Counted from the first letter of the stretch, positions 52,684-62,204 are shown. The stretch is DNA of 64,000 nt from JAHEGP01 sp963751595 (GCA_963751595.1 CAVVVC010000005.1:62001-126000), one strand, 5' to 3'. Numbers and translations: made by a program. The notes: generated from the sequence alone by a model not told the origin.

Positions 52684-53838
52684 ATGGCCGATAGCCTGTT
52701 AGTTCTCAACGCTGGATCATCCAGCATCAAGTTCGCCGTGTACCGGGTTGCGGGATCGGATCTGACCCTGAAAACCAAGGGGCAGATCGAGAATATCGGT
52801 GGCCAGGGACGCTTTCATGCCGGAGAATTGTCCCGGGAGATTCCCGCCGCTAATCATGCCGAAGCCCTCGCCCATCTGAAGAGTTGGCTGCAGGAACAGG
52901 ACGACCTGGGCGAACTGCTCGGCGTTGGCCATCGGGTAACCCATGGCGGCGCCGACTTCAGCAAGCCGGTACTGATAGACGACCAGGTGCTGTCCCAACT
53001 GCGCGCACTCAACCCCCTCGCTCCCCTGCACCAACCCCATAACCTGAGCGGTATCGACGCCGTTCGCGCTGCCAATGACCTGCCCTCGGTCGCGTGTTTC
53101 GACACCGCCTTTCACGCCACCCAGCCAGAGCTGGTAAAGCGCTTCGCCCTGCCCGAGAACCTCTACCAACAGGGCATCAGGCGTTACGGCTTCCACGGCC
53201 TGTCCTACGCCTACATCGCCCATTACCTGGCCCGTGAATTGCCCGAGGTACTCAGCGGCAAGGTACTGGTAGCGCATCTGGGCAACGGTGCCAGCCTCTG
53301 CGCCATGGTCAACGGCCGCTCGCTGGAAACGTCGATGGGCTTTTCCGCATTGGACGGCCTCTGCATGGGCACCCGCTGTGGACGCATCGACCCCGGGGTT
53401 TTGCTGTACCTGATGCAGTCCGAACAGATGGATGCTCAGGAACTCGAAGACCTGCTATACCGGCAAAGCGGCCTGCTGGGCCTGTCCGGCGTCAGCTCGG
53501 ATATGCGCCAGCTGCTGAAATCCCCCGAGCCCGGCGCTCGACTCGCCTTCGACTATTTTGTGCATCAACTGAATCGTGAGGTTGGTGCCCTGGCGGCTAC
53601 GATGGGTGGTATCGATACCCTGGTGTTCACCGGCGGCATCGGCGAAAACCAGCGCCCGGTTCGCGCTGGCTTTGCCGAAAAAGCGCAATGGTTAGGCATC
53701 GAATTCGATAGTGCCGCCAACGACAACAATGCGGCTGTGATTTCAGCGCCGGGCTCCAAAGTAGAACTGCGGGTGATTCCCACCGACGAGGAACTGATGA
53801 TTGCGCACCAGACCCTGGCCATACTGCAGGATCGCTAG
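52684..53838 (+). CDS. ackA: Acetate kinase
   Basis: A 384-residue ASKHA-fold kinase interconverting acetyl phosphate + ADP and acetate + ATP. Signatures are LLVLNAGSSSIKFAVYRV at the start, VGHRVTHGGADFSKPVLI, VACFDTAFHATQ (catalytic Asp), YGFHGLSYAYI, VLVAHLGNGASLCAMVNGRS and VFTGGIGENQRPVRAGF. Length is slightly short of E. coli (400) but all motifs are intact. It forms an acetate/acetyl-CoA module with pta, 77 bases downstream, with possible operator repeats upstream. Confidence 0.97.
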   Translation: MADSLLVLNAGSSSIKFAVYRVAGSDLTLKTKGQIENIGGQGRFHAGELSREIPAANHAEALAHLKSWLQEQDDLGELLGVGHRVTHGGADFSKPVLIDDQVLSQLRALNPLAPLHQPHNLSGIDAVRAANDLPSVACFDTAFHATQPELVKRFALPENLYQQGIRRYGFHGLSYAYIAHYLARELPEVLSGKVLVAHLGNGASLCAMVNGRSLETSMGFSALDGLCMGTRCGRIDPGVLLYLMQSEQMDAQELEDLLYRQSGLLGLSGVSSDMRQLLKSPEPGARLAFDYFVHQLNREVGALAATMGGIDTLVFTGGIGENQRPVRAGFAEKAQWLGIEFDSAANDNNAAVISAPGSKVELRVIPTDEELMIAHQTLAILQDR

Positions 53839-53915
53839 CCGAAGGAATCCCGCGACTGACGCCAGGGGAGCCTAACAGGCTGCTGCTGAAATCCACACTT
53901 TCCAGGTACGACACT

Positions 53916-56066
53916 ATGACCAGAGCCCTGATGCTGATTCCCCTGGAGCCCCGCGCCGGCGTCACCTGTGTCAGCCTCGGTATTTGCCTGGCGGTGCAGC
54001 GCACCGGTGTCGCCGTCAACTTTTTTAAACCCATAGCCCAACCCGACCCGGGCTATGAAGGCCCGGAGCGCTCCACCGAGATTATTCGCCACGCGACGAC
54101 GTTGGTGCCACCCGCGCCGTTCAGCCTCGATGCGGCGGAAGATTTTATATCGCGACAGCGCCTTCCAGACCTGCTGGAGCAGATCGTCGAGCGCTGCAAA
54201 CGCGGCACCATCGGCGCTGAACTGGTAGTCATAGAAGGCATGGCACCCAGACCTGAGCAGCCGTTCGCCACGCGGGTGAACTACCAGATTGCCAGGGCTC
54301 TTGGGGCAGATATCGTGTTTGTGTCATACCCGGACCCAAAAGCCAAGCATCGAATACGCGATCGGGTGGAACTGGCGCAGAGCGAATATGGCGGCACCAG
54401 CGGCGAGAACATCAAGGGTTACATCATTAACAAGGTGAACGCCCCGGTCTACCGCGGCAGCAGCGCGCCGAAGGCATTGCAGGAAATTGACGCTGCTCCG
54501 ACCTCCCAGAAAACCGCTCTTGACCTGGAAGCCATGGACGACAGCCCCCTGCCCCAGTTGGGAGCCATACCCTGGAATCCTGCGCTGGTAGCCCCCCGCG
54601 TCGCGGATCTGCGTGATCACCTGGGCGCAAAGGTTCTCTACGAGGGCGACATCAACAGCCGACGCATCAGCAATGTGGCGTTCTGCGCACGCTCTGTTCC
54701 CACCATGATCCACCTGATGCTGCCGGAATCCTTGCTGGTCACCTCCGGCGACAGACCGGACGTACTGACGGCCATCTGCCTCGCCGCGCTGAATGGCACC
54801 GCCATCGGCTGCGTGTTACTGACCGGCGGCATTGCTATCGAGCCTTCCATCGCCGATCTGTGCAGAAACGCGATGATCACCAGCCGAGTGCCTATTCTGC
54901 TGAGCGCCAGCGACACCTGGGAGACCGCCCAACGCTTGCAGGACTTCAACAGCGATATTCCCCCGGACGATAGGGAACGCATCGACCTGGTTGGTGAATT
55001 CTTTGCCAACCACATGGATCAAAGCTGGATCGAGAGCCTGACCAGGGGTTCCGCCAGAACCCTGAAATTGTCCCCCCCTGCGTTTCGCTACCAGTTGGTC
55101 GAGTTGGCCCGTGCGGTGGAGCGGCGCGTTGTCTTGCCCGAGGGGCTGGAGCCACGCACAGTGAAAGCCGCGGCAATATGCGCGGAGCGCGGTATCGCGG
55201 TACCGGTTCTGCTGGGGAATCCCGAGGATGTCCATCGGGTTGCCCGCCAGCAGGGCGTGGAGTTAGGCGAACGGGTAGAGATTATCGACCCCAAGGCCGT
55301 GCGCGAACGCTATGTCGAACCCATGGTCGAGTTGCGCAAGCACAAAGGCCTGGAGGCGGTTATGGCGCGGGAACAACTGCGGGACAACGTGGTACTGGGC
55401 ACTATGATGCTGGCGCTGGACGAGGTAGATGGCCTGGTTTCAGGCGCCGTGCACACCACCGCCAACACCATTCGCCCCGCCCTGCAGCTTATCAAGACAG
55501 CGCCCGGCGCCAACCTGGTGTCGTCAATTTTCTTCATGTTGCTTCCGGATCAGGTGCTGGTGTATGGCGATTGCGCGATCAATCCCGACCCGGACGCCGG
55601 CCAACTGGCAGACATTGCCATTCAGTCCGCCAACTCCGCCGCCGCCTTCGGCATTGAGCCCCGGGTGGCGATGATAAGCTATTCAACCGGGGCGTCCGGC
55701 ACCGGCTCCGACGTCGAAAAAGTGCGCGAAGCCACCCGAATCGCCAAGCAACGGCGGCCCGACCTGAGCATAGACGGCCCCCTGCAATACGATGCCGCCG
55801 TCATAGAGAGCGTCGCCAAGAGCAAGGCGCCCGACAGCCCGGTTGCGGGCCAGGCCACCGTGTTTATCTTTCCCGATCTCAACACCGGCAACACCACCTA
55901 CAAGGCCGTGCAACGCAGTGCCAACCTGGTCAGCATCGGCCCCATGCTCCAGGGCATGCGCAAGCCGGTAAACGACCTTTCCCGCGGCGCCCTGGTCGAT
56001 GATATCGTCTACACCATTGCACTCACCGCGATCCAGGCGAACCAGGCGGCCTCGCACCATCCGTAG
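53916..56066 (+). CDS. pta: Phosphate acetyltransferase (long, three-domain form)
   Basis: A 716-residue enzyme interconverting acetyl-CoA and acetyl phosphate. The N-terminal third is a P-loop/BioD-like domain (here MLIPLEPRAGVTCVSLGICL, in which the usual Walker GxxxGKT is not conserved). A middle DRTGG domain spans roughly 215-330, and the C-terminal catalytic PTA domain starts near 390 (FRYQLVELARAVERRVVLPE). The latter carries GLVSGAVHTTANTIRPALQL, MLLPDQVLVYGDCAINPDPD and MISYSTGASGTGSDVEKVRE. The N-terminal domains are regulatory in E. coli (NADH, pyruvate). It is paired with ackA. Confidence 0.95.
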   Translation: MTRALMLIPLEPRAGVTCVSLGICLAVQRTGVAVNFFKPIAQPDPGYEGPERSTEIIRHATTLVPPAPFSLDAAEDFISRQRLPDLLEQIVERCKRGTIGAELVVIEGMAPRPEQPFATRVNYQIARALGADIVFVSYPDPKAKHRIRDRVELAQSEYGGTSGENIKGYIINKVNAPVYRGSSAPKALQEIDAAPTSQKTALDLEAMDDSPLPQLGAIPWNPALVAPRVADLRDHLGAKVLYEGDINSRRISNVAFCARSVPTMIHLMLPESLLVTSGDRPDVLTAICLAALNGTAIGCVLLTGGIAIEPSIADLCRNAMITSRVPILLSASDTWETAQRLQDFNSDIPPDDRERIDLVGEFFANHMDQSWIESLTRGSARTLKLSPPAFRYQLVELARAVERRVVLPEGLEPRTVKAAAICAERGIAVPVLLGNPEDVHRVARQQGVELGERVEIIDPKAVRERYVEPMVELRKHKGLEAVMAREQLRDNVVLGTMMLALDEVDGLVSGAVHTTANTIRPALQLIKTAPGANLVSSIFFMLLPDQVLVYGDCAINPDPDAGQLADIAIQSANSAAAFGIEPRVAMISYSTGASGTGSDVEKVREATRIAKQRRPDLSIDGPLQYDAAVIESVAKSKAPDSPVAGQATVFIFPDLNTGNTTYKAVQRSANLVSIGPMLQGMRKPVNDLSRGALVDDIVYTIALTAIQANQAASHHP

Positions 56067-56199
56067 ATGGTGCATCCATCGCAGCCTGCAACACTTCAAT
56101 GCAATCTGCTACAGCCATGCAGACCCGCGCCACGCTGCCGCATCCCTGCCATTAAGCTGATCCGGAGGAGTTGTCATAGCCGCTGCCGGACGGCCACAA

Positions 56200-56228
56200 T
56201 TGGCTTACATTTTTTAAGATAATATGAT
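56200..56228 (+). promoter_or_regulatory. Sigma-70-like promoter for the propeller protein gene
   Basis: TTGGCT (56200-56205) and TATGAT (56223-56228) are 17 bases apart. The -10 matches five of six positions. It lies about 50 bases before the ATG at 56280, indicating transcription separate from ackA-pta. Confidence 0.55.
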
Positions 56229-56279
56229 AGTGTCGTTTTAGGGATAATGTCACACACAAAACGTTGGAGATAATCAGCC

Positions 56280-58955
56280 ATGGAATGGTTATCGTGCAGC
56301 AGTACTCGCACGCCCCATGGCGCCCTGTTACTGACGCTGCTGACCGTGTTATTGAACACCCCGTTACCCGGCATCGCCGCCCAACCCGCCTCTCCGATAG
56401 CGACTTGGGACTGCAACCCGCTAGACCCATTGGATGCTCTACCAACGGCTATCCCATGTTTCCGAGCATGGCTCTCGGGCACGAATCGCGTGACCCTGGA
56501 GTGGCGGGTCGCAAACACCGCAGGTCCCATCGTGTTTGTCTACGATACTGTGGCAGCGCCCTATGAAGACCCTGGCTTCAAGCCCGCGAGATGCGCCAGC
56601 GGCCCACTGGACGGCTGCGCGATTTCACTTGAAGTTGAACAGGGTGGCTATTACCGCTGGGTGCTCAGCATAGCCTCGACTACCGGCGCGCCTATTTATG
56701 TAGCCACCGACCTGATGGTGCCTTCGCTGTACGCACCCGACGTGAGCCCCCGGCTCACCAAAGTCGATATGCTCAACCCGACCGATGTCTACTTTAGCTG
56801 GACCCCCGACCCCCGTAACGGCATAGCTGCCAGCGACACAGATACCGCCTGGATAGAGCTGCGAAGACCCGGATCGCTGCTTTGGGATAGCGGCCACTAC
56901 CCTCGCTATAACGGCGGCTATTCAGTGCCGGCGTCGGCATTGGCGCAGGCAGGTACCCGGGTTTTTGGTGCTCGGGAATGTTACCTGCCACCCGGGGCAC
57001 AAACCAAACTCTGCAGCCGGGAGACAAGCTTCGGCGTGGCCGTTGGCTACGATCGATTTCTCGGCTCAAACCACCGCCACGTTGCTGCCGGCGAAGATGT
57101 GGAAGTTGAGTTCTCCACCGATTCCGGCGATGTCCATCTGCTGGCATCCCGCAGCCTGGTGCCCTTAAACAACGGTCTGCGGCTGACCGCCACACTGGAT
57201 AATCGTTACACCATTGACGGGGCACGCCTGACTCCGGGTGTACACACGCTAGACCTGATTTCCTGCGCATGGGCAGAGGGCAGATGTTCGAACAGGGAGG
57301 ATTTCATCGCCCCAGTGAATGGCCAAATCACACTTCAACATGCCACCGGTGCGGTAGCGCAAGGGGAAGCGCTTTATCTATTTTTCAGCACCGACGGGAT
57401 CGAGCAAATACTGGCTCCCTATACCGGCATTTTTTTTCTGACGATAGAAGATGTGCAATTCCCGTTTCACCCTGTGGCCGCCGGCGGGACAATCGGGTTC
57501 TTGGTGACCACCAACCGGGATACCCTTCACCTGGTTGTCGACAGCCCGATGGAATGGAATATCGGACGCGACTACACCCACGATTTTAGCCTCGGCTCGG
57601 CCCATACTGTGCTCGGTCCCGGAGGCGCCCTGGATGTTACTTTTGACGACAAAGAGGGAGTCTGGTTGCTCAACGAATTTGCCAACAATATCGAGCACCT
57701 ATCCTCTGCCGGTAAAATGGAGACCATCAATATGCCGCTGCTGCGCGACCCCCTGTCGGCACCAACCGCCTTTGCCCCGATTACGCCCTTTTGGTTCTGG
57801 GGGCCTGATCCACTCAGTGCCGGGCTTGAAGTTTCCATCAGTGTTCTCGGCGAGCGGGTTTTGCAGAATGGGGCTTTAATCTGGTTTACCCAGGGCGGGG
57901 GCTTCGACCCGACAACCTCATCCCGCACTAACAACAGTTCACGTATCGTATCCATCGATCCCTCAGTGGAGGACTCACCGACCACCGTTTATGATGACCG
58001 CGTGTGCGCTTACAATCTCCCCAACAGCAGTCCTTCCGAAATGGATTCAGAGCCGTTGGCGCCGGGTCAACAACTTGTCGGCCTGGCAGCAGCCCGCGGC
58101 AAAATCTGGGTCGCTGAAAGCCACGGGCTCTTTTCCGACAAGCCCTCCGCTATTTCATCTTTCATCCCCGGGCAAACAGCGTGCGGAAACCTGCTGAACT
58201 TTGGTGATCAATCCATACTGGATAGTGAGCATCTACAGTATTGCCTTGACGGTCAAACAGCGGAGCAGGACGGCTGCATGGAAAGGTTGTTGCTTCCTTC
58301 CGGCGACGAATATGACCACCCCCGCAACGTAAAGGTGGCCCATTTGATGGCAGACCCAGTCGACGACTCGATCTGGTTTACCGATGCCTGGGGCCAGTAC
58401 CTCGGCAATGTCAACCCGGACAGGGAAGACAGCCTCACCCTGCATGCCATGGACAAAATCCACAGCGACATCCTGCCGTTCGGTGGCTTTCCCTGGAGCC
58501 TTCAGGTGGATGCGAACGCCGTATACTTCGTCGAATACATGACGCGCCACATCGTTCGATTCGACAAGGCCACGCAGACTTTCCATGAAATTTTCGTGCC
58601 CTACGCCAGTGAAGAGGTCAACCTGCATTCCCTGGCGCTGGACACCATGCGCAATCGGCTCTGGTTCACCCTTACCAACGAAGGCCAAGTACCCACCGAC
58701 ACGGCAGCCTCTACCATTGGCTTCGTGGATTTGAGTGATTGGCAGCGGTATATCGAAAACCCTGACAGCGGCGAGCGCATAGCGGGCACTATTTATCGAG
58801 GCTTGGATAGCATTCCGGCAGCCGATGGCGCCCCGGGTGAACACCAGAATTTTCGCGGCATAGCGTTTGACCCCGCCACCGGCCGCATTGCACTCGCCAC
58901 GGGACGCCGCGAGCAGATAACGGTGCTGGACCCCCTTCCCGGGTTCTGGCCATAG
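56280..58955 (+). CDS. Large exported protein with Vgb/NHL-like beta-propeller
   Basis: An 891-residue exported protein (signal core GALLLTLLTVLLNTPLPGIA). Residues about 30-240 look like beta-sandwich domains with paired Cys (ATWDCNPLD, AIPCFRAW). The part from about 440 to the end has repeated strands of the virginiamycin B lyase/NHL kind: GVWLLNEFANNIEHLS, IWFTDAWGQYLGNVNP, VYFVEYMTRHIVRFD and LWFTLTNEGQ. No lyase-specific catalytic His pattern could be confirmed, so the propeller may bind rather than cleave. GGAG lies 10 bases before the ATG. It follows pta but has its own promoter. The function is unknown. Confidence 0.7.
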   Translation: MEWLSCSSTRTPHGALLLTLLTVLLNTPLPGIAAQPASPIATWDCNPLDPLDALPTAIPCFRAWLSGTNRVTLEWRVANTAGPIVFVYDTVAAPYEDPGFKPARCASGPLDGCAISLEVEQGGYYRWVLSIASTTGAPIYVATDLMVPSLYAPDVSPRLTKVDMLNPTDVYFSWTPDPRNGIAASDTDTAWIELRRPGSLLWDSGHYPRYNGGYSVPASALAQAGTRVFGARECYLPPGAQTKLCSRETSFGVAVGYDRFLGSNHRHVAAGEDVEVEFSTDSGDVHLLASRSLVPLNNGLRLTATLDNRYTIDGARLTPGVHTLDLISCAWAEGRCSNREDFIAPVNGQITLQHATGAVAQGEALYLFFSTDGIEQILAPYTGIFFLTIEDVQFPFHPVAAGGTIGFLVTTNRDTLHLVVDSPMEWNIGRDYTHDFSLGSAHTVLGPGGALDVTFDDKEGVWLLNEFANNIEHLSSAGKMETINMPLLRDPLSAPTAFAPITPFWFWGPDPLSAGLEVSISVLGERVLQNGALIWFTQGGGFDPTTSSRTNNSSRIVSIDPSVEDSPTTVYDDRVCAYNLPNSSPSEMDSEPLAPGQQLVGLAAARGKIWVAESHGLFSDKPSAISSFIPGQTACGNLLNFGDQSILDSEHLQYCLDGQTAEQDGCMERLLLPSGDEYDHPRNVKVAHLMADPVDDSIWFTDAWGQYLGNVNPDREDSLTLHAMDKIHSDILPFGGFPWSLQVDANAVYFVEYMTRHIVRFDKATQTFHEIFVPYASEEVNLHSLALDTMRNRLWFTLTNEGQVPTDTAASTIGFVDLSDWQRYIENPDSGERIAGTIYRGLDSIPAADGAPGEHQNFRGIAFDPATGRIALATGRREQITVLDPLPGFWP

Positions 58956-59039
58956 GCTTTGTAACGCCGTGGGGCGATCCGGGTTGGCGCTGCGATGGGC
59001 AGTATTCCAGCTCACAGGTGTGGGTGACACAGGCTTTGC

Positions 59040-59068
59040 TTGGCACCCGCCGTTGCGCTCGCTATAAT
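59040..59068 (+). promoter_or_regulatory. Strong sigma-70 promoter upstream of the tRNA gene
   Basis: TTGGCA (59040-59045) and a perfect TATAAT (59063-59068) are 17 bases apart. Transcription would start near 59075, leaving about 80 bases of leader before the tRNA. Confidence 0.75.
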
Positions 59069-59153
59069 GCCGCCGCTTGATCCGGGTGACAGGGCTTCCG
59101 CCTACTACCATCACCCCCTCTCCCGACAGCCCTTGCTCCTCTCGCTGTCATAC

Positions 59154-59230
59154 GGGCCCATAGCTCAGTTGGTTAGAGCATCCGACTCATAATCGGCAGG
59201 TCGCAAGTTCAAGTCTTGCTGGGCCCACCA
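59154..59230 (+). tRNA. tRNA with CAT anticodon, probably tRNA-Ile2
   Basis: A 77-base cloverleaf: acceptor GGGCCCA/TGGGCCC, D arm GCTC...GAGC, anticodon loop CTCATAA with CAT at 34-36, and T arm GCAAG-TTCAAGT-CTTGC. The discriminator A and an encoded CCA follow. The T-arm and variable region (GGTCGC..TTCAAGTC) resemble tRNA-Ile2, whose C34 becomes lysidine to read AUA. Elongator tRNA-Met is the alternative. The outermost anticodon-stem pair (T27-C43) is a mismatch. The sequence just downstream is decayed mobile DNA, consistent with a tRNA-linked insertion site. Confidence 0.9.
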
Positions 59231-59288
59231 TTTCAACAAAATCAATACCACCTCGGACGGTTTTGACAAGTTAACCTTGCCACACCTG

Positions 59289-59520
59289 CCCATCACGCCT
59301 CGCCTGTAGATATACATCAACGACCTCACCATCCCGATCCGAGGCTCGCCCCAGGTAATGCTGCTTGCCATTGAGCTTTACGAAGATCTCGTCGATGAAA
59401 AAGGTATTGCCATATACCGAAATGCTTCCGTTTCAATCTTCGAGCGTACAGCGCGCCGAATTTTATGCACCAGAGGCGGATGGCTTCTCGGCTGACGATC
59501 ATGCCGCGTTCAGTATCCAG
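59289..59520 (-). pseudogene. IS6-family transposase remnant
   Basis: The minus strand encodes ERGMIVSREAIRLWCIKFGA and LYARRLKRKH in one frame. After a frameshift near 59410 it continues YGNTFFIDEIFVKLNGKQHY, then LGRASDRDGEVVDVYLQARR. These match the helix-turn-helix-to-catalytic-core stretch of IS6/IS26-type DDE transposases, and the Asp of FIDE is the first catalytic residue. Both ends are missing, and no terminal inverted repeats are visible. It is a dead fragment of what was about a 700-base gene. Confidence 0.7.
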
Positions 59521-59729
59521 CCAGCCGATGGACCCGAACAGCCCGACATCGACGACGACCCCGGGCAACTCCTCAGGAATCCACCAGCCCATGCCGTAGC
59601 GCCAGCCACTCAATATTCCGGCTATCACCCCACTGCGGTCAGCCTCTAACAGCTCTACCGATGCCTCGGACAGCACCCGGTTTTCACCGCATTTACCGCC
59701 GATCAAATGCTGAGTCGGTTTTTTGGCTA

Positions 59730-59970
59730 AGGCTACTGATCGCTGTAGACCTTTCAGCATCGTCGAAGAAAGTAGTCGAGAGCACTCTCGACATCGCCAG
59801 GTCCTTCAAAGGCAAAGTGTCGCTGCTGCATGTAGCAGTGCCTGAGCCAGATTTCGTTGGCTATGATGTTGGACCCCCAGTCAGTACGCGACTCGGTTGC
59901 CAAGGATTTCCATCACGAGCACGCTGAACTGCAGAGCATCGCAAATCGAATGCCTACAAATTTTTCCAGG
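59730..59970 (+). pseudogene. Frameshifted universal stress protein (UspA) fragment
   Basis: The frame from about 59730 reads LLIAVDLSASSKKVVESTLD, then IARSFKGKVSLLHVAVPEPD and FVGYDVGP. After the run of five C at 59874-59878 the sense continues in another frame as PQSVRDSVAKDFHHEHAELQ. Removing one C restores GPQSVRDSV, as expected for a UspA domain. The similarity stops near 59970, so the ATP-binding C-terminal half is lost and no proper start codon is present. It is a decayed remnant, or includes a homopolymer sequencing error in addition to truncation. Confidence 0.65.
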
Positions 59971-60019
59971 CGTCATCTGAACACATTCCAATCTTGGGTG
60001 CCTGCGACCGCTTTGTATC

Positions 60020-61183
60020 TCAGGCCAATACAGACCAGAGGATTCCGGCGGCGATGGCTGAGCCGATCACGCCTGCGACGTTGGGGGCCATAGCATGCAT
60101 GAGGAGGAAATTATCCGGATCCGACTCTCGGCCAATCAGCTGGACGACGCGCGCAGAGTCCGGCACGGCCGAGACCCCGGCGGCACCGACCAGGGGGTTG
60201 ATTTTTTCCTTCAGGAAGAGATTCATAAACTTGGCAAAGAGCACGCCCCCCATGGTCGCCATGCAGAAGGAAAGCGCGCCGAGGCCGAAGATGAGTAATG
60301 AATCCCCGGACAGAAAGCCCTGGTTGACCATTACGCCGTCGACCTCGACCATGCGCACGGCTTGGGTGCTGGCACCGACCGAGAAGCCGAGCAGGATCGT
60401 AACGATATCGATCATGGCATTGCGCGCCGAGTTGGCGAGGCGGTCAGTGACCCCGGATTCCTTGAGCAGGTTACCAAAGAAGAGCATGCCGAGGAGTACC
60501 ATGGAGCCCGGCGCGATCATGGCGCAGATGAGGAAGGCGGCGATCGGGAAAATGATGCGCACCCGTTGCGGCACCGGCTTGGGCGCCTTCATGTGAATCC
60601 TGCGCTCGGACTCGGTTGTCAGTAGCCTCATGATCGGCGGCTGGATGACGGGAACCAGGGCCATGTAGGAATAGGCGGCAATGGCGATCGACCCGAGCAA
60701 GTGCGGCGCAAGCTTGGCGGAGAGAAAAATCGCGGTGGGCCCGTCGGCGCCACCGATAATACCGATCGCCCCGGCCTCCTGTGCGCTGAAGCCGAGGGCC
60801 AATGCCCCGAGAAAAGTCAGAAAGATGCCCACTTGTGCGGCCGCACCCAGCAACACCAGCTTCGGGTTGGACAGCATGGTGGAAAAGTCGGTCATTGCGC
60901 CGATCCCGAGGAAGATAAGCGGCGGAAAGATGCCTTCCTTCACCCCGAAATAGAGATAGCTGAGGACACTGCCCTCATCGTAGACGCCGAGGGGCATCCC
61001 GCTCAGGTGGGGGATGTTGCCGACGATAATGCCGAACCCGATCGGCAGCAGCAGCAGGGGCTCGTACTCTTTAAGGATGGCAAGCGTCACGAACACCAGT
61101 CCGATCAGGATCATCAACGCATGGCTCCAGGTCAAGCCTGCGAGCCCGGTCGATTCAAGAAACTGGAGGAACTGGCTCATCAT
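60020..61183 (-). CDS. Sodium-translocating decarboxylase beta subunit (OadB/MmdB/GcdB family)
   Basis: A 387-residue inner-membrane protein that couples decarboxylation of carboxybiotin to Na+ export. Family stretches are LLLLPIGFGIIVGNIPHL, GVKEGIFPPLIFLGIGAMTD (with the membrane Asp), GIIGGADGPTAIFLSAKLAP and MVLLGMLFFGNLLKESGVTD. NPLVGAAGVSAVPDSARVVQ and NFLLMHAMAPNVAGVIGSAI are also present. Ten or more hydrophobic segments occur. It is the last gene of the mmdA-oadG-biotin carrier-oadB run, its ATG overlapping the previous stop (ATGA). Confidence 0.95.
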   Translation of the reverse strand: MMSQFLQFLESTGLAGLTWSHALMILIGLVFVTLAILKEYEPLLLLPIGFGIIVGNIPHLSGMPLGVYDEGSVLSYLYFGVKEGIFPPLIFLGIGAMTDFSTMLSNPKLVLLGAAAQVGIFLTFLGALALGFSAQEAGAIGIIGGADGPTAIFLSAKLAPHLLGSIAIAAYSYMALVPVIQPPIMRLLTTESERRIHMKAPKPVPQRVRIIFPIAAFLICAMIAPGSMVLLGMLFFGNLLKESGVTDRLANSARNAMIDIVTILLGFSVGASTQAVRMVEVDGVMVNQGFLSGDSLLIFGLGALSFCMATMGGVLFAKFMNLFLKEKINPLVGAAGVSAVPDSARVVQLIGRESDPDNFLLMHAMAPNVAGVIGSAIAAGILWSVLA

Positions 61184-61623
61184 GCCAGTTCGACGAGCAC
61201 TTGCCCTTGCCTCACGGGATCACCGGTTTTGACATAGAGCTTGGCGACTTTTCCCGCACGCGGCGCAGTGATTCGATTCTCCATTTTCATGGCTTCCATT
61301 TTCAAAAGATCCTGCCCCGCCGTCACGGCGTCCCCTTCTTTGACGTAGACTTCCAACACCGCACCGGGGATCGGTGCCGTCACGGAACCGGTGGATTCGC
61401 TACCAGCCATGGTCGGTGTCACCGGCGGGTGCGCGACAGGCTCCGTGGTGCCGCGTTGCACACTGGTCGAAGGCCGGCGCTGCTCGCTCCCCTTCTGTCG
61501 AATACTGTGGATCTCGACCGAGTAAGCCTTGCCGTCAATATCCACCTCGGCGCGCTCGCCGGACAGGGATTTGAGGGTCAGCACGAAATCATGGCCGTCA
61601 ACGTTGAGATGGTATTCTTTCAT
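61180..61623 (-). CDS. Biotin carrier subunit of the sodium-pumping decarboxylase
   Basis: A 147-residue biotinyl carrier. The C-terminal biotinyl/lipoyl domain has GAVLEVYVKEGDAVTAGQDL and the biotin acceptor KMEAMKMENRITAP (Lys in MKM), ending TGDPVRQGQVLVEL. The N-terminal part (KEYHLNVDGHDFVLTLKSL...AEVDIDGKAYSVEI) is a small beta domain seen in GcdC/MmdC-type subunits, joined by a Pro/Thr/Ser-rich linker (about 55-75). It shuttles CO2 from the carboxyltransferase to the membrane subunit. It overlaps both neighbours by four bases (ATGA). Confidence 0.93.
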   Translation of the reverse strand: MKEYHLNVDGHDFVLTLKSLSGERAEVDIDGKAYSVEIHSIRQKGSEQRRPSTSVQRGTTEPVAHPPVTPTMAGSESTGSVTAPIPGAVLEVYVKEGDAVTAGQDLLKMEAMKMENRITAPRAGKVAKLYVKTGDPVRQGQVLVELA

Positions 61624-62012
61624 CGGGGGCCCTTGCGCATAGACTGGCGGCTGGATAGCGAGCGCATCTGCCCGGCCTGCCGCCAGATGGATTCCGACCC
61701 GCTGCGGCGTATGGTGATGCGCTGTACCGCGCTGCCATCTTCGGGTCGCATCGCGTGTTCCAGCACCATGGCGATCGCGGCAACGATTGCTTTCTCACGC
61801 GCGTCCTCCTCCGAAACCCGGGCCTTGTCCGGCACTTCGGCCGTTCTGCGGTTGCGGCGTCGAGTCGTATCCAGCCATTCCAGCACCCTTGGAAGCGCGA
61901 AGATCATCAGGCTGACCAGCACCAGCCCCAGAAAGACGATGGCCATGCCGGTGATCGAAATCGCCAGTCCCTCGTTGTCCATAATGTTTTGCAGATCGAA
62001 CTGGAATTGCAT
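61620..62012 (-). CDS. OadG-family gamma/delta subunit of the sodium-pumping decarboxylase
   Basis: A 130-residue protein with one N-terminal membrane helix (LAISITGMAIVFLGLVLVSL). An Arg-rich stretch follows (TTRRRNRRTA), then a cytoplasmic region ending in a helical, basic tail. OadG-type subunits anchor and stabilise the complex. VSEEDAREKAIVAAIAMVLE resembles the region linking to the carboxyltransferase. The ATG at 62012 is preferred; GTG 62042 upstream and ATG 61982 downstream are possible, and none has a good ribosome site. It lies about 190 bases after mmdA, a gap with no other recognisable feature. Confidence 0.82.
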   Translation of the reverse strand: MQFQFDLQNIMDNEGLAISITGMAIVFLGLVLVSLMIFALPRVLEWLDTTRRRNRRTAEVPDKARVSEEDAREKAIVAAIAMVLEHAMRPEDGSAVQRITIRRSGSESIWRQAGQMRSLSSRQSMRKGPR

Positions 62013-62204
62013 AAGAATAATAAGTTCTAAAGTGTATGGCACTGTCTTAAGCCGATTCGGGTGTCCATCGGCAGGACCTTCGCCGACAGCGATGTCGGCG
62101 CAGAGCCCCCGGGGACGGGTTTACGGCGTGTGCTGACGGGGTAGATGCCCGGAGCGGCGCTTTGAAAATCCTGTGCTTTTCTCCTTAAGTAAGTGCCATT
62201 CGTT

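Noticed and set aside
59165..59371. Minus-strand frame ending QQDLNLRPADYESDAL
   Set aside because: It is the antisense reading of the tRNA gene; this phrase is a well-known spurious translation and not a protein.
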